This document shows positions 43,123-52,162 of a stretch of 64,000 bases of DNA, piece after piece. This DNA is from CADEFX01 sp046154585 (GTDB lineage: Bacteria > Pseudomonadota > Alphaproteobacteria > Rhizobiales > Hyphomicrobiaceae), in NCBI GenBank assembly GCA_046154585.1, contig JBJXDX010000030.1:1-64000 (forward strand), read 5' to 3'. A program made the position numbers and the translations under genes. Position 1 is the first letter of the stretch, and each line of letters opens with the position of its first letter. Under the pieces are notes generated by a model. It saw only the letters and a list, made by a program, of their open reading frames with translations. It searched no databases and was not told where the DNA came from.

Positions 43123-44486
43123 TTGCCGCTCAGACTTCTGTGATGACGGCCGATCGCCGTGGGCCAGCGCCGTTGCTCGCCCTCGGTGGGCTTGGGCTGC
43201 TCATGATCGTATTTGTGGTTGCAGCACCCTGGATTCTGCGCACCTACGACTATGTCGTGCTCGTCCCGGCCATCGCGCTCTTCGGCGTCGTCACCATCGC
43301 AGCGATGGCGCTCGCTCCCTCCGTGCCGGAGCGCCGGGGCCTGATCTTGATCGTCGCGATGGCCATCGTCATACGACTGCTCGTCGGGCAGGAGCCGTTT
43401 CTCTCCACGGATGTCTATCGCTACGTGTGGGACGGCCGGGTGCAAGCCGCAGGCATCAACCCCTATGCCTTTGTCCCGGCCGACGATACTTTGAAGGCCC
43501 TGCGCGACGCGATGATCTACCCCCATATCAATCGCGCGGACTATGCCGTTACCGCCTATCCGCCGGTCGCGCAGATGTTCTTCCTCGCCGTGACGCGCAT
43601 CTCCGAGAGCCTCACGGCGATGCGCCTGGCGATGGTGGCCTGCGAGATCGCAGTCTTTGCCGTTCTCATCGACTTGCTTCGTCGCCTCAGCCTTCCCGCG
43701 ACTGCCGTCGTGGCCTGGGCCTGGCACCCGCTCGTGATCTGGGAAGTTGCCAACAACGGGCATGCCGATGCTTTGATGGTGGCGCTGCTGATGATCGGGG
43801 TCTGGCTTATGGTTCGCAGCCGCAGAGTCGCCGGCGCCGTAGCGGTGGCGTTGGCAGCCTTGGTGAAGCCGTATGCCGTCGTGGCACTGCCTGCGTTCTG
43901 GCGTCCATGGGATTGGCGGGCGCCCGCTGTGGCGATCGCCACGGTGGCCCTCTGCTACCTGCCGTATGCCGGCGCCGGGCGTGGTGTCCTCGGCTTCGTG
44001 ACGACCAGCGGCTATCTATCGGAGGAAGGCTTCACCGATGGCGGCGGATACTGGCTCGTCGCACTCGTGCGCGCTGCAGTCGGCGACGTTCCAGGATTGG
44101 CCGTCGCATACATGATCATGGGCCTCGCGGTCATGGCGTGGCTCACGCTGCGTGCAGCGTCGCGTACGAATGCAACGCCGCAAGACACCCTCTTTGACGT
44201 CAGCGCGCTGTTGATGGCGGCGCTTTTCATCCTGTCGCCCAACTACCCTTGGTACGTCCTCGCCGTCGTGCCGTTCATCGTCCTTGGCGGAGGCGCACCT
44301 GCCTGGGCCATGACGCTCGGGGCGATCCTGCTCTACAAGCCGGCGATGCTCCCGGCCAACGATCTGGCCTGGAAAACCATCGCAACGCTTCCCTTTGTTG
44401 CCGCTGTCGCAATGCGGCCGCTTCCAGGCGCCTCCATCCTCGCGCGTCTTCGGAGCGCAGACCCAGTTCGGCGCGAGGGAGCATAG
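43116..44486 (+). CDS. Polytopic membrane glycosyltransferase (GT87/DUF2029-like)
   Basis: 456 residues with about 10 hydrophobic segments. The first loop has STDVYRYVWDGRVQAAGINP, the acidic/Arg motif of GT-C type lipid-linked sugar transferases, and WHPLVIWEVANNGHADA fits alpha-mannosyltransferase relatives. It would use a polyprenyl-phosphate sugar on the periplasmic side; the GT2 gene next to it is a plausible maker of that donor. GTG start with GGAGG 10 bp upstream, 7-bp overlap with the previous gene. Confidence 0.78.
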   Translation: MVIAAQTSVMTADRRGPAPLLALGGLGLLMIVFVVAAPWILRTYDYVVLVPAIALFGVVTIAAMALAPSVPERRGLILIVAMAIVIRLLVGQEPFLSTDVYRYVWDGRVQAAGINPYAFVPADDTLKALRDAMIYPHINRADYAVTAYPPVAQMFFLAVTRISESLTAMRLAMVACEIAVFAVLIDLLRRLSLPATAVVAWAWHPLVIWEVANNGHADALMVALLMIGVWLMVRSRRVAGAVAVALAALVKPYAVVALPAFWRPWDWRAPAVAIATVALCYLPYAGAGRGVLGFVTTSGYLSEEGFTDGGGYWLVALVRAAVGDVPGLAVAYMIMGLAVMAWLTLRAASRTNATPQDTLFDVSALLMAALFILSPNYPWYVLAVVPFIVLGGGAPAWAMTLGAILLYKPAMLPANDLAWKTIATLPFVAAVAMRPLPGASILARLRSADPVRREGA

Positions 44487-44489
44487 ACC

Positions 44490-45263
44490 ATGCGATTTGG
44501 AACCATCGACGCCGTCGTGTCTGTCGTCATTCCCTGTCTGGACGAGGAAGAGCCCATCGCGGGCGTCGTTCGTGAGGTGCTGGCCCAGGGCGTCGACGAA
44601 GTCATCATCGTAGACAACGGCTCGCGCGATGCGACAGCCGTCCGCGCCCGGGAGGCGGGTGCCCGGGTGATTGCGGAGCCTCGGCGCGGCTATGGCTTCG
44701 CCTGCGCCACCGGCGTTGAAGCTGTGGGCGCGGACACGGAGGTTGTGTGCTTCCTCGATGGCGACGGCAGCGACGTGCCGACCTTCCTCTGCACGATCGT
44801 GTCGCCCATTGCGCGCGAAGAGGCCGATTTCGTCATGGGCTCGCGCCTGCGCGGACATCGCGAGCCCGGCAGCATGACGCCGCAGCAGGTCGTCGCGGGA
44901 CATGTCGCGGGAACACTCATGCGGCTCGTGTGGGGCGTGCGCTTCACGGACATGTCGCCGTTCCGGGCCATGCACATCGACAATCTGCGCAACCTCGGCA
45001 TGAGCGAGACGACCTACGGCTGGAATCTTGAAATGCAGATGCGCGCCACGGCGGCGGGCTTGCGCATTCTCGAGGTGCCGGTGGATCACCGGTGCCGACG
45101 TGGTGGCGTCTCCAAGGTATCCGGCAACCTGACCGCCGGCCTGAGCGCCGCGTGGAAGATCACGACCACGTTTCTCCGGCTCGCAATGACCCTCCGCACC
45201 AAATCTCAAAACCTACCGGCCGATCACCGCCAGCAGGACAAATCCGGAGCCATGCATGTTTAG
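44490..45263 (+). CDS. Glycosyltransferase family 2 (DPM/polyprenyl-phosphate type)
   Basis: 257 residues, no membrane helix. GT-A fold: VSVVIPCLDEEEPI at the N-terminus, VDNGSRD, FLDGDGSDVP (DxD) and MSPFRAMHIDNL. The C-terminus is polar. It may make the polyprenyl-phosphate-sugar donor for the upstream membrane transferase. Its stop overlaps the next gene start by 8 bp. Confidence 0.85.
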   Translation: MRFGTIDAVVSVVIPCLDEEEPIAGVVREVLAQGVDEVIIVDNGSRDATAVRAREAGARVIAEPRRGYGFACATGVEAVGADTEVVCFLDGDGSDVPTFLCTIVSPIAREEADFVMGSRLRGHREPGSMTPQQVVAGHVAGTLMRLVWGVRFTDMSPFRAMHIDNLRNLGMSETTYGWNLEMQMRATAAGLRILEVPVDHRCRRGGVSKVSGNLTAGLSAAWKITTTFLRLAMTLRTKSQNLPADHRQQDKSGAMHV

Positions 45264-45723
45264 ACGCACCAGGACGGTCGCGCTGATACTTCTGCTGGGT
45301 GTGTCTCCTGGCCAAGTATTGGCCACCAGCAGCCCAAAGCCGGCGGGCGAGAGCACGTCCAGCGAAACGCGCCAGCTCTCGCCCGAAGAAAAAATGCAGC
45401 GACGGTATCCGCAGCCGGCCCGCGTCGGCGATCTCATCGGCTTGCCCTTGCTGGATGACGACGACCGCACCCTCGGCCACATCAAGCACGTGGTGAAAAC
45501 ACAAGCCGGAAAGCTCCAGCTCATCGTGACCTACGGCGGCTTTCTGGGATTGGGCCAGCGTCTGGTTGCCGTCCCGATCGAGGTCGTGGCCATTGCCGGG
45601 CGTCAGCTCGCCTCTCTCGACATGACGAGGGCCGAGTTCGACGCAGCCCCCACATGGATTGAGGGTCAGGCGACGCCGGTCGCGGCGAACGAGATCATTC
45701 GCGTGGCTTTGTACAAGCGCTGA
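45256..45723 (+). CDS. Secreted PRC-barrel domain protein
   Basis: 155 residues with a signal peptide (TVALILLLGVSPGQVLA, cleavage near residue 24) and a PRC-barrel: RVGDLIGLPLLDDDDRTLGH, then GGFLGLGQRLVAVPIEVV. Periplasmic. PRC barrels bind partners such as photosynthetic reaction centres or RNA-linked proteins; here the partner is unknown. Coupled to the GT2 gene by an 8-bp overlap. Confidence 0.8.
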   Translation: MFRRTRTVALILLLGVSPGQVLATSSPKPAGESTSSETRQLSPEEKMQRRYPQPARVGDLIGLPLLDDDDRTLGHIKHVVKTQAGKLQLIVTYGGFLGLGQRLVAVPIEVVAIAGRQLASLDMTRAEFDAAPTWIEGQATPVAANEIIRVALYKR

Positions 45724-45740
45724 GCCCAGGGAGCATCGCA

Positions 45741-46481
45741 ATGGCCGTTGCAGAGAGTCGGAAGCCAGACCGGCGCACACACATGGCGAACGATGACGGT
45801 ACATCGTCCGAACCGAAGACACGCCCTCTTCATCCCCTGCCACTCCGCATCATGCATTGGACCAATGCCCTTGCGATGATCGTGATGATCGGGAGCGGTT
45901 GGAAGATCTACAACGATGAAGTGCTGTTCGGCTGGCTCCACTTCCCCGAGTGGATCACGATCGGCGGCGGACCCGAGGGCGCCTTGCAGTGGCATTTCTT
46001 CGCCATGTGGATCCTCGTGATCAACGGCTTTGCCTATCTGGCTTACGGGCTGGCGACGGGCCGCTTCCGCCGGATGCTGCTACCGATCCGCATTCCCGAG
46101 GTGCTGCAGGAAATCCGCAAGGCCCTGCGCCTCGATCTCCAGCACGACGACCTCACGCACTACAATGCCGTGCAGCGCGTCCTGTATATCGGCATCATTG
46201 CCGTCATCATCGTACAGGTGCTCTCCGGCCTGATCGTCTGGAAGCCGGTCCAATTCTCCGCGCTGTCGTTCCTCTTCTACGATTTCCAGGGTGCACGGCT
46301 CGCGCATTTCATCGGCATGGTTTTGATCGTCGGCTTCGTCCTGGTGCATGTCGCGCTGGCCCTCATCGTTCCCAAGACTTTGCTTGCCATGCTGAAGGGC
46401 GGACCTCAGGTGCCGAAAGACCCTGCCGACACAGCCTCACGCGATGCCGGCTCGCACCTCAATCCCAACGCAGTGAGGTAA
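45741..46481 (+). CDS. Cytochrome b561/b6-type membrane electron carrier
   Basis: 246 residues, about four hydrophobic helices. Probable heme-ligand histidines are in LPLRIMHWTNALAM, LQWHFFAMWIL, RLAHFIGMVLI and VLVHVALAL. It fits the Ni-Fe hydrogenase-type b-cytochrome family that pairs with molybdopterin oxidoreductases. It lies 4 bp before such an oxidoreductase, to which it would pass electrons from the quinone pool. Confidence 0.85.
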   Translation: MAVAESRKPDRRTHMANDDGTSSEPKTRPLHPLPLRIMHWTNALAMIVMIGSGWKIYNDEVLFGWLHFPEWITIGGGPEGALQWHFFAMWILVINGFAYLAYGLATGRFRRMLLPIRIPEVLQEIRKALRLDLQHDDLTHYNAVQRVLYIGIIAVIIVQVLSGLIVWKPVQFSALSFLFYDFQGARLAHFIGMVLIVGFVLVHVALALIVPKTLLAMLKGGPQVPKDPADTASRDAGSHLNPNAVR

Positions 46482-46484
46482 GCC

Positions 46485-47270
46485 ATGCCTATTTGCAGAC
46501 CCTCCCTTTTCCGACCCGCGCGCGGCATCGATCAGGGCGTGCTCGAGGAAAACAAGCGCCTGGTCGATACCATCAACCGGCGCAAGGTTCTGCGCGGTGC
46601 GGTCAGCCTGGGCGCCTTGTCCATGCTGACCGGCTGCGACGTCACGAGCAACGGCTCCGTCCAGGGTGCGCTGAAAACCATGTCGCAATGGAACGACCGC
46701 GCGCAGGCGGCGCTCTTCAGGCAAAATCATCTGGCGCCGACCTACGCACCCTCGCAGGTCGTCAAGCCGCCGCGCTTCAACGCCTACTACGATGTCGAGG
46801 ACGTCGCCCCTGTCGACGCCGACACCTGGAAGCTGGAATTGGCGGGCTTGATCGAGGGCAAGCGTCCTTGGACCCTTCGCCAGATCCACGAGCTGCCCGA
46901 GCAGGAGATCATCGTCCGCCATATCTGCGTTGAAGGATGGGATTACATCGGCCAGTGGTCCGGAATAAATCTGGGCGAGTTCCTGAAGCGCATCGGCGCC
47001 GACCTGACGGCGAAGTACGTGTCGTTCCGATGCGCCGACGATTACTACGGCAGCATCGACATGCCGTCCGCGCTGCACCCGCAGACCCTGCTTGCCACCA
47101 AATATGCCGGCGAACCCATCACCGATCCGTTTGGATTTCCGTTGCGCCTGCGGACGGCGGTCAAGCTCGGCTTCAAGAACCCCAAATGGATCACCGCCAT
47201 GGAGGTCACCAATACCTATCGCGGCGGCTATTGGGAGGATCGGGGCTTCAACTGGTTCAGCGGCATCTAG
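46485..47270 (+). CDS. Sulfite oxidase/YedY-type molybdopterin oxidoreductase
   Basis: 261 residues. N-terminal twin-arginine motif NRRKVLRGAVSLG (31-43) plus a lipobox LTGC (Cys51) indicate Tat export and lipid anchoring. The Mo-coordinating cysteine is probably Cys148 in RHICVEGWDYIG. C-terminal KNPKWITAMEVTNTYRGGYWED is typical of the family. YedY/MsrP relatives reduce methionine sulfoxide; the cytochrome b next door may be its electron donor, in the role of MsrQ. Substrate unproven. Confidence 0.88.
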   Translation: MPICRPSLFRPARGIDQGVLEENKRLVDTINRRKVLRGAVSLGALSMLTGCDVTSNGSVQGALKTMSQWNDRAQAALFRQNHLAPTYAPSQVVKPPRFNAYYDVEDVAPVDADTWKLELAGLIEGKRPWTLRQIHELPEQEIIVRHICVEGWDYIGQWSGINLGEFLKRIGADLTAKYVSFRCADDYYGSIDMPSALHPQTLLATKYAGEPITDPFGFPLRLRTAVKLGFKNPKWITAMEVTNTYRGGYWEDRGFNWFSGI

Positions 47271-47303
47271 CGCTCGCGACGTCGAATCGAAAGGCAGACC
47301 CGC

Positions 47304-48332
47304 ATGAGAGTTCTCGTCACCGGCGGCGCCGGCTTCATCGGTCAGCACGTCGTGCGTGAGTTGCTCGCGCGCGGAAACGACGTCCGCGCGATCGACTCCT
47401 GGCGTTCCGACGTCCACACCGGCCGGGCATCGCTGCCGCTGGCCGACGTCGAGATCGTCAAGGCCGATGTGCGCGACGCCGGTGCGCTGGATAAGGCCCT
47501 CCGCGGCATGGAGGCCGTTGTACATCTGGCTGCGAAAGTCGGCCTGGGCGTCGATGTGCAGGATCTGCCGGACTATGCTTCCTCAAACGACGCAGGGACG
47601 GCCGAGCTTCTCGCCGCCATGGCGCGAGCAGATGTGAAGCGACTGACTCTGGCGAGTTCGATGGTCGTCTACGGCGAAGGTCTCGGCAGATGCGTCGAGC
47701 ATGGCGCGATAACGCCGGGACCTCGGAATGAAGCCGCCCTGGCGGGAGGACAGTTCGAGCCACCCTGTCCGCAATGCGGCAGACCACTCGAGACGGTGCT
47801 CGTCGGTGAAGATACGCCCTTCGATCCGCGCAACGCCTATGCCAGCAGCAAGGTTGCCCAGGAGTTCTATGCGTCGAACTGGGCGCGCGCGACTGGCGGT
47901 TCGGTCGCCGCATTGCGCTATCACAACGTTTACGGCCCCGGTATGCCCCGCGATACGCCCTATGCGGGTGTCGCTGCCATCTTCACATCAGCCCTTCGGC
48001 GCGGCGAAGCTCCAAGGGTATTCGAGGATGGCGGGCAGCGCCGCGATTTCGTACATGTGCGCGATGTTGCTGCCGCGACGGTGCAGGCATGCGAGAGGCA
48101 CACCTCTGGCGTACGGGCGTTCAACGTCGGCTCGGGCACGGCGCGAACCGTCGGTGACATGGCGCATGCCCTTGCGCGCACCCTGAAGGGACCCGAGCCG
48201 ATCGTGACCCAGCAATACAGGCTCGGCGATGTCCGGCACATCACAGCCGATTCCACCCGCCTCAAGCGCGAGCTCGGCTGGACGCCACAAGTTGAGTTCG
48301 AGGATGGTCTGGTGGAACTGGTGACTCTCTAA
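47304..48332 (+). CDS. NAD-dependent epimerase/dehydratase with Cys-rich insert
   Basis: 342 residues. NAD loop VTGGAGFIGQH (5-15), catalytic YASSK in the middle, and a C-terminal epimerase region (RHITADSTRLKRELGW). Unlike most, it has an insert around residues 130-160 with Cys130, His133 and a CPQCG pair (Cys155, Cys158), possibly a metal site. Last gene of the presumed SigF operon, 33 bp after the oxidoreductase; a nucleotide-sugar substrate for the glycosyltransferases is a fair guess. Confidence 0.85.
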   Translation: MRVLVTGGAGFIGQHVVRELLARGNDVRAIDSWRSDVHTGRASLPLADVEIVKADVRDAGALDKALRGMEAVVHLAAKVGLGVDVQDLPDYASSNDAGTAELLAAMARADVKRLTLASSMVVYGEGLGRCVEHGAITPGPRNEAALAGGQFEPPCPQCGRPLETVLVGEDTPFDPRNAYASSKVAQEFYASNWARATGGSVAALRYHNVYGPGMPRDTPYAGVAAIFTSALRRGEAPRVFEDGGQRRDFVHVRDVAAATVQACERHTSGVRAFNVGSGTARTVGDMAHALARTLKGPEPIVTQQYRLGDVRHITADSTRLKRELGWTPQVEFEDGLVELVTL

Positions 48333-48406
48333 GAGGTCCCGCGCGCACCGGTCGGGCCGGTCGGGCGTAGCTGAACACGATATTCCCGGTCGTTCCATTG
48401 CAATGC

Positions 48407-49894
48407 TTATTGGAACGCGACCTCTGCAAAGCTTCGAAGCTTGCGCGAGTGGAGGCGTTCCCTCTCCTGCGCTTTCAGGCGTTCCAGCGCCTTGAGCCCG
48501 ATTTCGAGATGTTGAGCTACGCGCTGCCGGTAGAACTCGTCCGCCATCCCGGCGAGCTTGATCTCTCCGTGCAGCGGCTTGTCCGAGATGCACAAAAGTG
48601 TGCCGTAGGGTACACGAAAGCGGAATCCGTTAGCCGCAATAGCTGCCGATTCCATATCGAGCGCGATGGCGCGCGACTGCGACAATCGCCGGTTAACAGA
48701 GTCATGATCGCTCAGCTCCCAATTGCGATTGTCGACACTCGCCACGGTGCCTGTGCGCATAACACGCTTCAGCTCAAAGCCAGAAAGCCCGGTCACTTCG
48801 CCCACCGAATGTTCGAGCGCGACCTGCATCTCTGCAAGAGCCGGTATGGGCACCCATGTCGGCACCTCATCATCAAGGACATGATCTTCACGCACGTAAC
48901 CGTGGGCAAGCACATAGTCGCCCAGCTTCTGGGTATTTCGCAGACCGGCGCAATGGCCGAGCATCAGCCATGCATGAGGCCGCAGGACGGCGACATGGTC
49001 TGTGATATTCCGAGCATTCGAAGGACCTGTGCCGATATTGACGATGGTAATGCCGCCGAAGTCCGGCGCGACCAGATGAAACGCCGGCATCTGCGGTGCG
49101 CGCGGAGGCGGGGTCACCGTTGCGGCGTATCCTCCGAGGCGTGCGTTGCGGGTTATGATATTTCCCGGCTCGACGAAGGCGTCGCCGACAGGATGCCCCG
49201 ATGCCATGCGCTCCCGGCACATGAGCGCGAAAGCGTCGACGTAGAACTGGTAGTTGGTGAAAATGACAAAGTTCTGGAAGTGCTCGGGATCAGTGCCGGT
49301 GTAGTGATACAAACGATGCAGCGAGTAGTCGGTTCGGGCGGCTCGGAACAAGGCCAGCGGTTCCGGCGCTCCGGGTTGCCGCCGCATCGTGCCGTTCACG
49401 ATGGCGTCGTCCATCACGCTCAAATCCGGCGTGTCGAACAGATCCCGCAACGGTTGATCGCGCACGGCGTAGCTCGCCGCGAGATTGATGTTCCGGTGGT
49501 AGGCGAAATGAACCGGGATCGGCTCTTCGGATTCCCCAATCTCGACCGGAACCCCATGGTTCTCAACCAATAGACCAATCTGCTCGCGCAAATAGCGACG
49601 AAAGAGGTCGGGCCGCGTCACCGATGTTTCGTGCGCGCCGGGACCGGCGACAAAACCGTAGGACAGGCGAGAGTCGACACGCGCATGGGTCGATGTCGTG
49701 ATGCGCACGAAAGGATATGTTGCGCGGACGCGCGTCTTTGGGGGCACGCCCTCCACATAGTCTTCGAAATGCTCCCGCAAGAAGGCCGTATTGCGCTCGT
49801 AGATCTGCTCGAGCCGCTCACAGGCAGCGGAAGCATCCGTGAAGGCCTCGGTGGCGATTGGCTGCGGCGACTGGATGCTGGATGCTGTCGTCAT
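48407..49894 (-). CDS. amn: AMP nucleosidase
   Basis: ~495 residues, a two-domain AMN. The N-terminal regulatory domain (TRVRATYPFVRITTSTHARV) is followed by the catalytic phosphorylase-type domain with FHLVAPDFGGITIVNIGTGPSN, a Glu-bearing ALDMESAAIAANGF and LLCISDKPLHGEIK. It hydrolyses AMP to adenine and ribose 5-phosphate. The ATG at 49894 gives a length near the E. coli enzyme (484); the frame is open to 49930. Convergent with the epimerase. Confidence 0.93.
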   Translation of the reverse strand: MTTASSIQSPQPIATEAFTDASAACERLEQIYERNTAFLREHFEDYVEGVPPKTRVRATYPFVRITTSTHARVDSRLSYGFVAGPGAHETSVTRPDLFRRYLREQIGLLVENHGVPVEIGESEEPIPVHFAYHRNINLAASYAVRDQPLRDLFDTPDLSVMDDAIVNGTMRRQPGAPEPLALFRAARTDYSLHRLYHYTGTDPEHFQNFVIFTNYQFYVDAFALMCRERMASGHPVGDAFVEPGNIITRNARLGGYAATVTPPPRAPQMPAFHLVAPDFGGITIVNIGTGPSNARNITDHVAVLRPHAWLMLGHCAGLRNTQKLGDYVLAHGYVREDHVLDDEVPTWVPIPALAEMQVALEHSVGEVTGLSGFELKRVMRTGTVASVDNRNWELSDHDSVNRRLSQSRAIALDMESAAIAANGFRFRVPYGTLLCISDKPLHGEIKLAGMADEFYRQRVAQHLEIGLKALERLKAQERERLHSRKLRSFAEVAFQ

Positions 49895-49957
49895 AAGCCC
49901 GCAGGTTGCAGTGGGTGGTGGCCGTGTCAAGCGGGCTGGATAAGCGCCCCAGTCGCA

Positions 49958-50206
49958 TCAGGAGCGTGAGTCACCCGCAAGCGACCATCGCCCGGCGCCA
50001 GCCACCGCCAGCACCAGCAGGCCGCCCACGATCTCCACGGCAATGACCGCCGGCAGCAGCGCGCCTGGCACGCCGAAGCTGTTCATATAGGCCGCCGCCG
50101 CGTCGCAGCCACGCAGCTTGCTCCAGCCCACGAGGAGAAAAATGGCCGCCAGCAGCAGCCGGCCGATGGCGAGAACCGCGGACCCGAGCGGCGATGAGAT
50201 GCTCAT
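49958..50206 (-). pseudogene. Truncated DoxX-family membrane protein
   Basis: 82 residues. RLLLAAIFLLVGWSKLRG (helix 1 with the family W-x-K) and IAVEIVGGLLVLAV (helix 2) match the first half of DoxX proteins, but the usual third and fourth helices are missing, ending instead in SLAGDSRS. Either a truncated gene or a minimal member; no continuation is seen downstream before the AMP nucleosidase. Confidence 0.5.
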
Positions 50207-50218
50207 GACCCGCTGCGC

Positions 50219-50671
50219 TCAGTTTGTTTTCGGAGTGGCGGCAGCGACCGCCTTCTCGAGATCCTCGCGCTCCTCGCATCCTTGTGGGCATAGCCTCTCC
50301 AGGATCGTGAGATGCTCCTTGGCTTTCGGCAGTCGGTTCGTCTCGACGTAGAGCTCGCCCAGATATTCGTGCGCACCCTTGTGGTCGGGGTCGAAATCCA
50401 GCGCCTTCAGGTAGAACGTCAGCCCGCGCGCATAGTCGCCGGTCTTGCGCAGGCTGAAACCCATCAGATTGTAGACGTCGGCATGCTGTACGCCTTTGTC
50501 AATCATGGCCGTCAGGTCGACGAGCGCGCTCTTGAAGTCCTTCGCCTTGATCTTGGCGCGGACCTCCGTCAGGTCCGGCGCATCCTTCGACACCAGCGTA
50601 TCGACGGCGCGCGCCGGCGACGCAAGCATAACGCCGATGCAGATGGCCATGGTCAATCTGGCAATGGTCAT
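50219..50671 (-). CDS. Secreted TPR-repeat protein
   Basis: 150 residues: signal peptide (MAICIGVMLASPARA region) and two or three TPR units (VYNLMGFSLRKTGDYARGLTF, GAHEYLGELYVETNRLPKA). Its C-terminus has a CPQGC pair. ATG at 50671 with GGGAG upstream, preferred over an extension to 50767. A periplasmic scaffold of unknown partner; 12 bp upstream of the DoxX fragment. Confidence 0.8.
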   Translation of the reverse strand: MTIARLTMAICIGVMLASPARAVDTLVSKDAPDLTEVRAKIKAKDFKSALVDLTAMIDKGVQHADVYNLMGFSLRKTGDYARGLTFYLKALDFDPDHKGAHEYLGELYVETNRLPKAKEHLTILERLCPQGCEEREDLEKAVAAATPKTN

Positions 50672-51052
50672 GCAACTCTCCCGAAACGCCTTCCATGTGG
50701 CCACGCAACTCTCCCGCAGCGCGTGGCCCCGCGCACTCCCTGCAGCGTCACGCCTTGGAGGGGCCACGGGAAGTGGTAGCCCGACACCATGACATTGTCA
50801 GCAACGATGCGGCCGGCCAGCGCCCGCCCCGACTTCTCGGCGACAAGGGAGCCATCGACGGCCTCGTGGCGAAGGTCGAGCAGGCGCTCAGATTCCTCGC
50901 GAAGCACAAGACCTACGTTGCCGTGCGGCTGCAGGTCTTGGACACGGACTATCAGTTTCACAAGGACTTGGTGGGCTAGCAGGGAAACTCGATCGTCAGC
51001 AAGCGCCACAGCCTGAACGCCGCGCGACCGCAGTCACTCATGCTGCCGCCGA
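50672..51052. other. Intergenic region with possible metallo-beta-lactamase fragment
   Basis: 381 bp between the TPR gene and the dioxygenase gene. No complete gene. In one minus-strand frame (~50750-50800) the words VADNVMVSGYHFPWPLQG resemble the C-terminal end of MBL-fold hydrolases (a GYHFPFPG type motif), so this could be a decayed remnant. A 12-bp direct repeat (GCAACTCTCCCG) occurs at ~50672 and ~50704. Confidence 0.3.
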
Positions 51053-51940
51053 TCAGGCCGGTTCTGCCTGCTCGAGGGTCATCACGCTCCCCGCCACGGT
51101 CGTGCGCCGCATATCGCGCGGCTGCGTCTCGTCGAAGCGGCGCACGCGGTGCATGGTCTGGCGATTGTCCCACATGACGAGGTCATCCGGCTGCCACTTG
51201 TGCGCGTACACGTATTTCGGCTGCACCGCATGCTCGGTGAGGTCGCGGACGAAGGCGCGCCCTTCCGGCACGGGCCTGCCGATGATGCTGCCTATGTGCG
51301 AGGAGAGGTAAAGCGACTTGCGCCCGGTCGTGGGATGCACGCGCACCAGGCGTTGCCGCACCGGCTTGAATGCCTGGCGCTCCTCCTCGGTGAACTCGCT
51401 GAATCCGAGCGCGCCGCGCGAGTAAAGCTGGGAGTGCTCGCACACGAGCGGCTCGATCTCGGCTTTGGTTGCGTCGTCGAGGTCATCGTAGGCCGCGCAC
51501 ATGTTGGCGAACTCGGTATTGCCGCCCTTGGACGCCACCGTGCGTGCGGAGAGGATCGAATAGGTCGGCGGCACGATCCTGAACGAGCCGTCGGAGTGCC
51601 AGAGCTGGTTGCCGAGATTGAACAGACGGCGGCGGTCGTCGCGGGCCAGAACCTTGTTGTCCTTGTCGAGGTTCGACACGTCCACCATGGCAGGCGCCAG
51701 CCGGTAATCGCTGGCCTTGCGGATGCTGCCGCCGCTCGCGCCTTCGAGCTCACCGAAGGCCCGGGTGAAGATCATCTGCTGCTCGTCGGTGATGCGCTGG
51801 CCGTGAAACACCAGCACGCCGTAGCGGTCGATGGCTTCGCGCACGGCAGAACATTCGACAGCGCCGATAGGCTCGCGCACGTCGATGCCGCCAACTCTGG
51901 CAGCAAACCCCGTGCTCAACTCGGCCACCTCGATCGGCAT
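51053..51940 (-). CDS. TauD/TfdA-family 2-oxoglutarate dioxygenase
   Basis: 295 residues. Iron ligands His115 and Asp117 (LWHSDGSF), distal His in QTMHRVRRF and the 2-oxoglutarate Arg in RDMRRTTV. This is the TfdA/TauD arrangement; substrates include taurine, 2,4-D-like acids and alkylsulfates. ATG at 51940; a 5' extension to 52144 lies in the divergent region and is not family-like. Divergent from the TRAP transporter, which may import its substrate. Confidence 0.9.
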   Translation of the reverse strand: MPIEVAELSTGFAARVGGIDVREPIGAVECSAVREAIDRYGVLVFHGQRITDEQQMIFTRAFGELEGASGGSIRKASDYRLAPAMVDVSNLDKDNKVLARDDRRRLFNLGNQLWHSDGSFRIVPPTYSILSARTVASKGGNTEFANMCAAYDDLDDATKAEIEPLVCEHSQLYSRGALGFSEFTEEERQAFKPVRQRLVRVHPTTGRKSLYLSSHIGSIIGRPVPEGRAFVRDLTEHAVQPKYVYAHKWQPDDLVMWDNRQTMHRVRRFDETQPRDMRRTTVAGSVMTLEQAEPA

Positions 51941-52162
51941 GACTGCACCTCGCCCACGCGGTTTCAGGTGAACAGTGAACCACAATGGTCCGCGCGACAA
52001 AAGGGCTGGGCGCATGTCACTCCGTGCTTGACCCCAACAGCTCCCTTCACCCAAGATCGAGATTGCAAGGGGCCGAAACGGCCCTGCCAAAAGAGAATGG
52101 CCGCAACAGCGGTGCTGGCGTCGGGTGACCACACTCGAAGACATGCCGAGGGAGGTTGTTGG

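Noticed and set aside
51149..52162. N-terminal extension of the TRAP binding protein
   Set aside because: It overlaps the divergent dioxygenase; the ATG at 52163 has an SD and begins a proper signal peptide.
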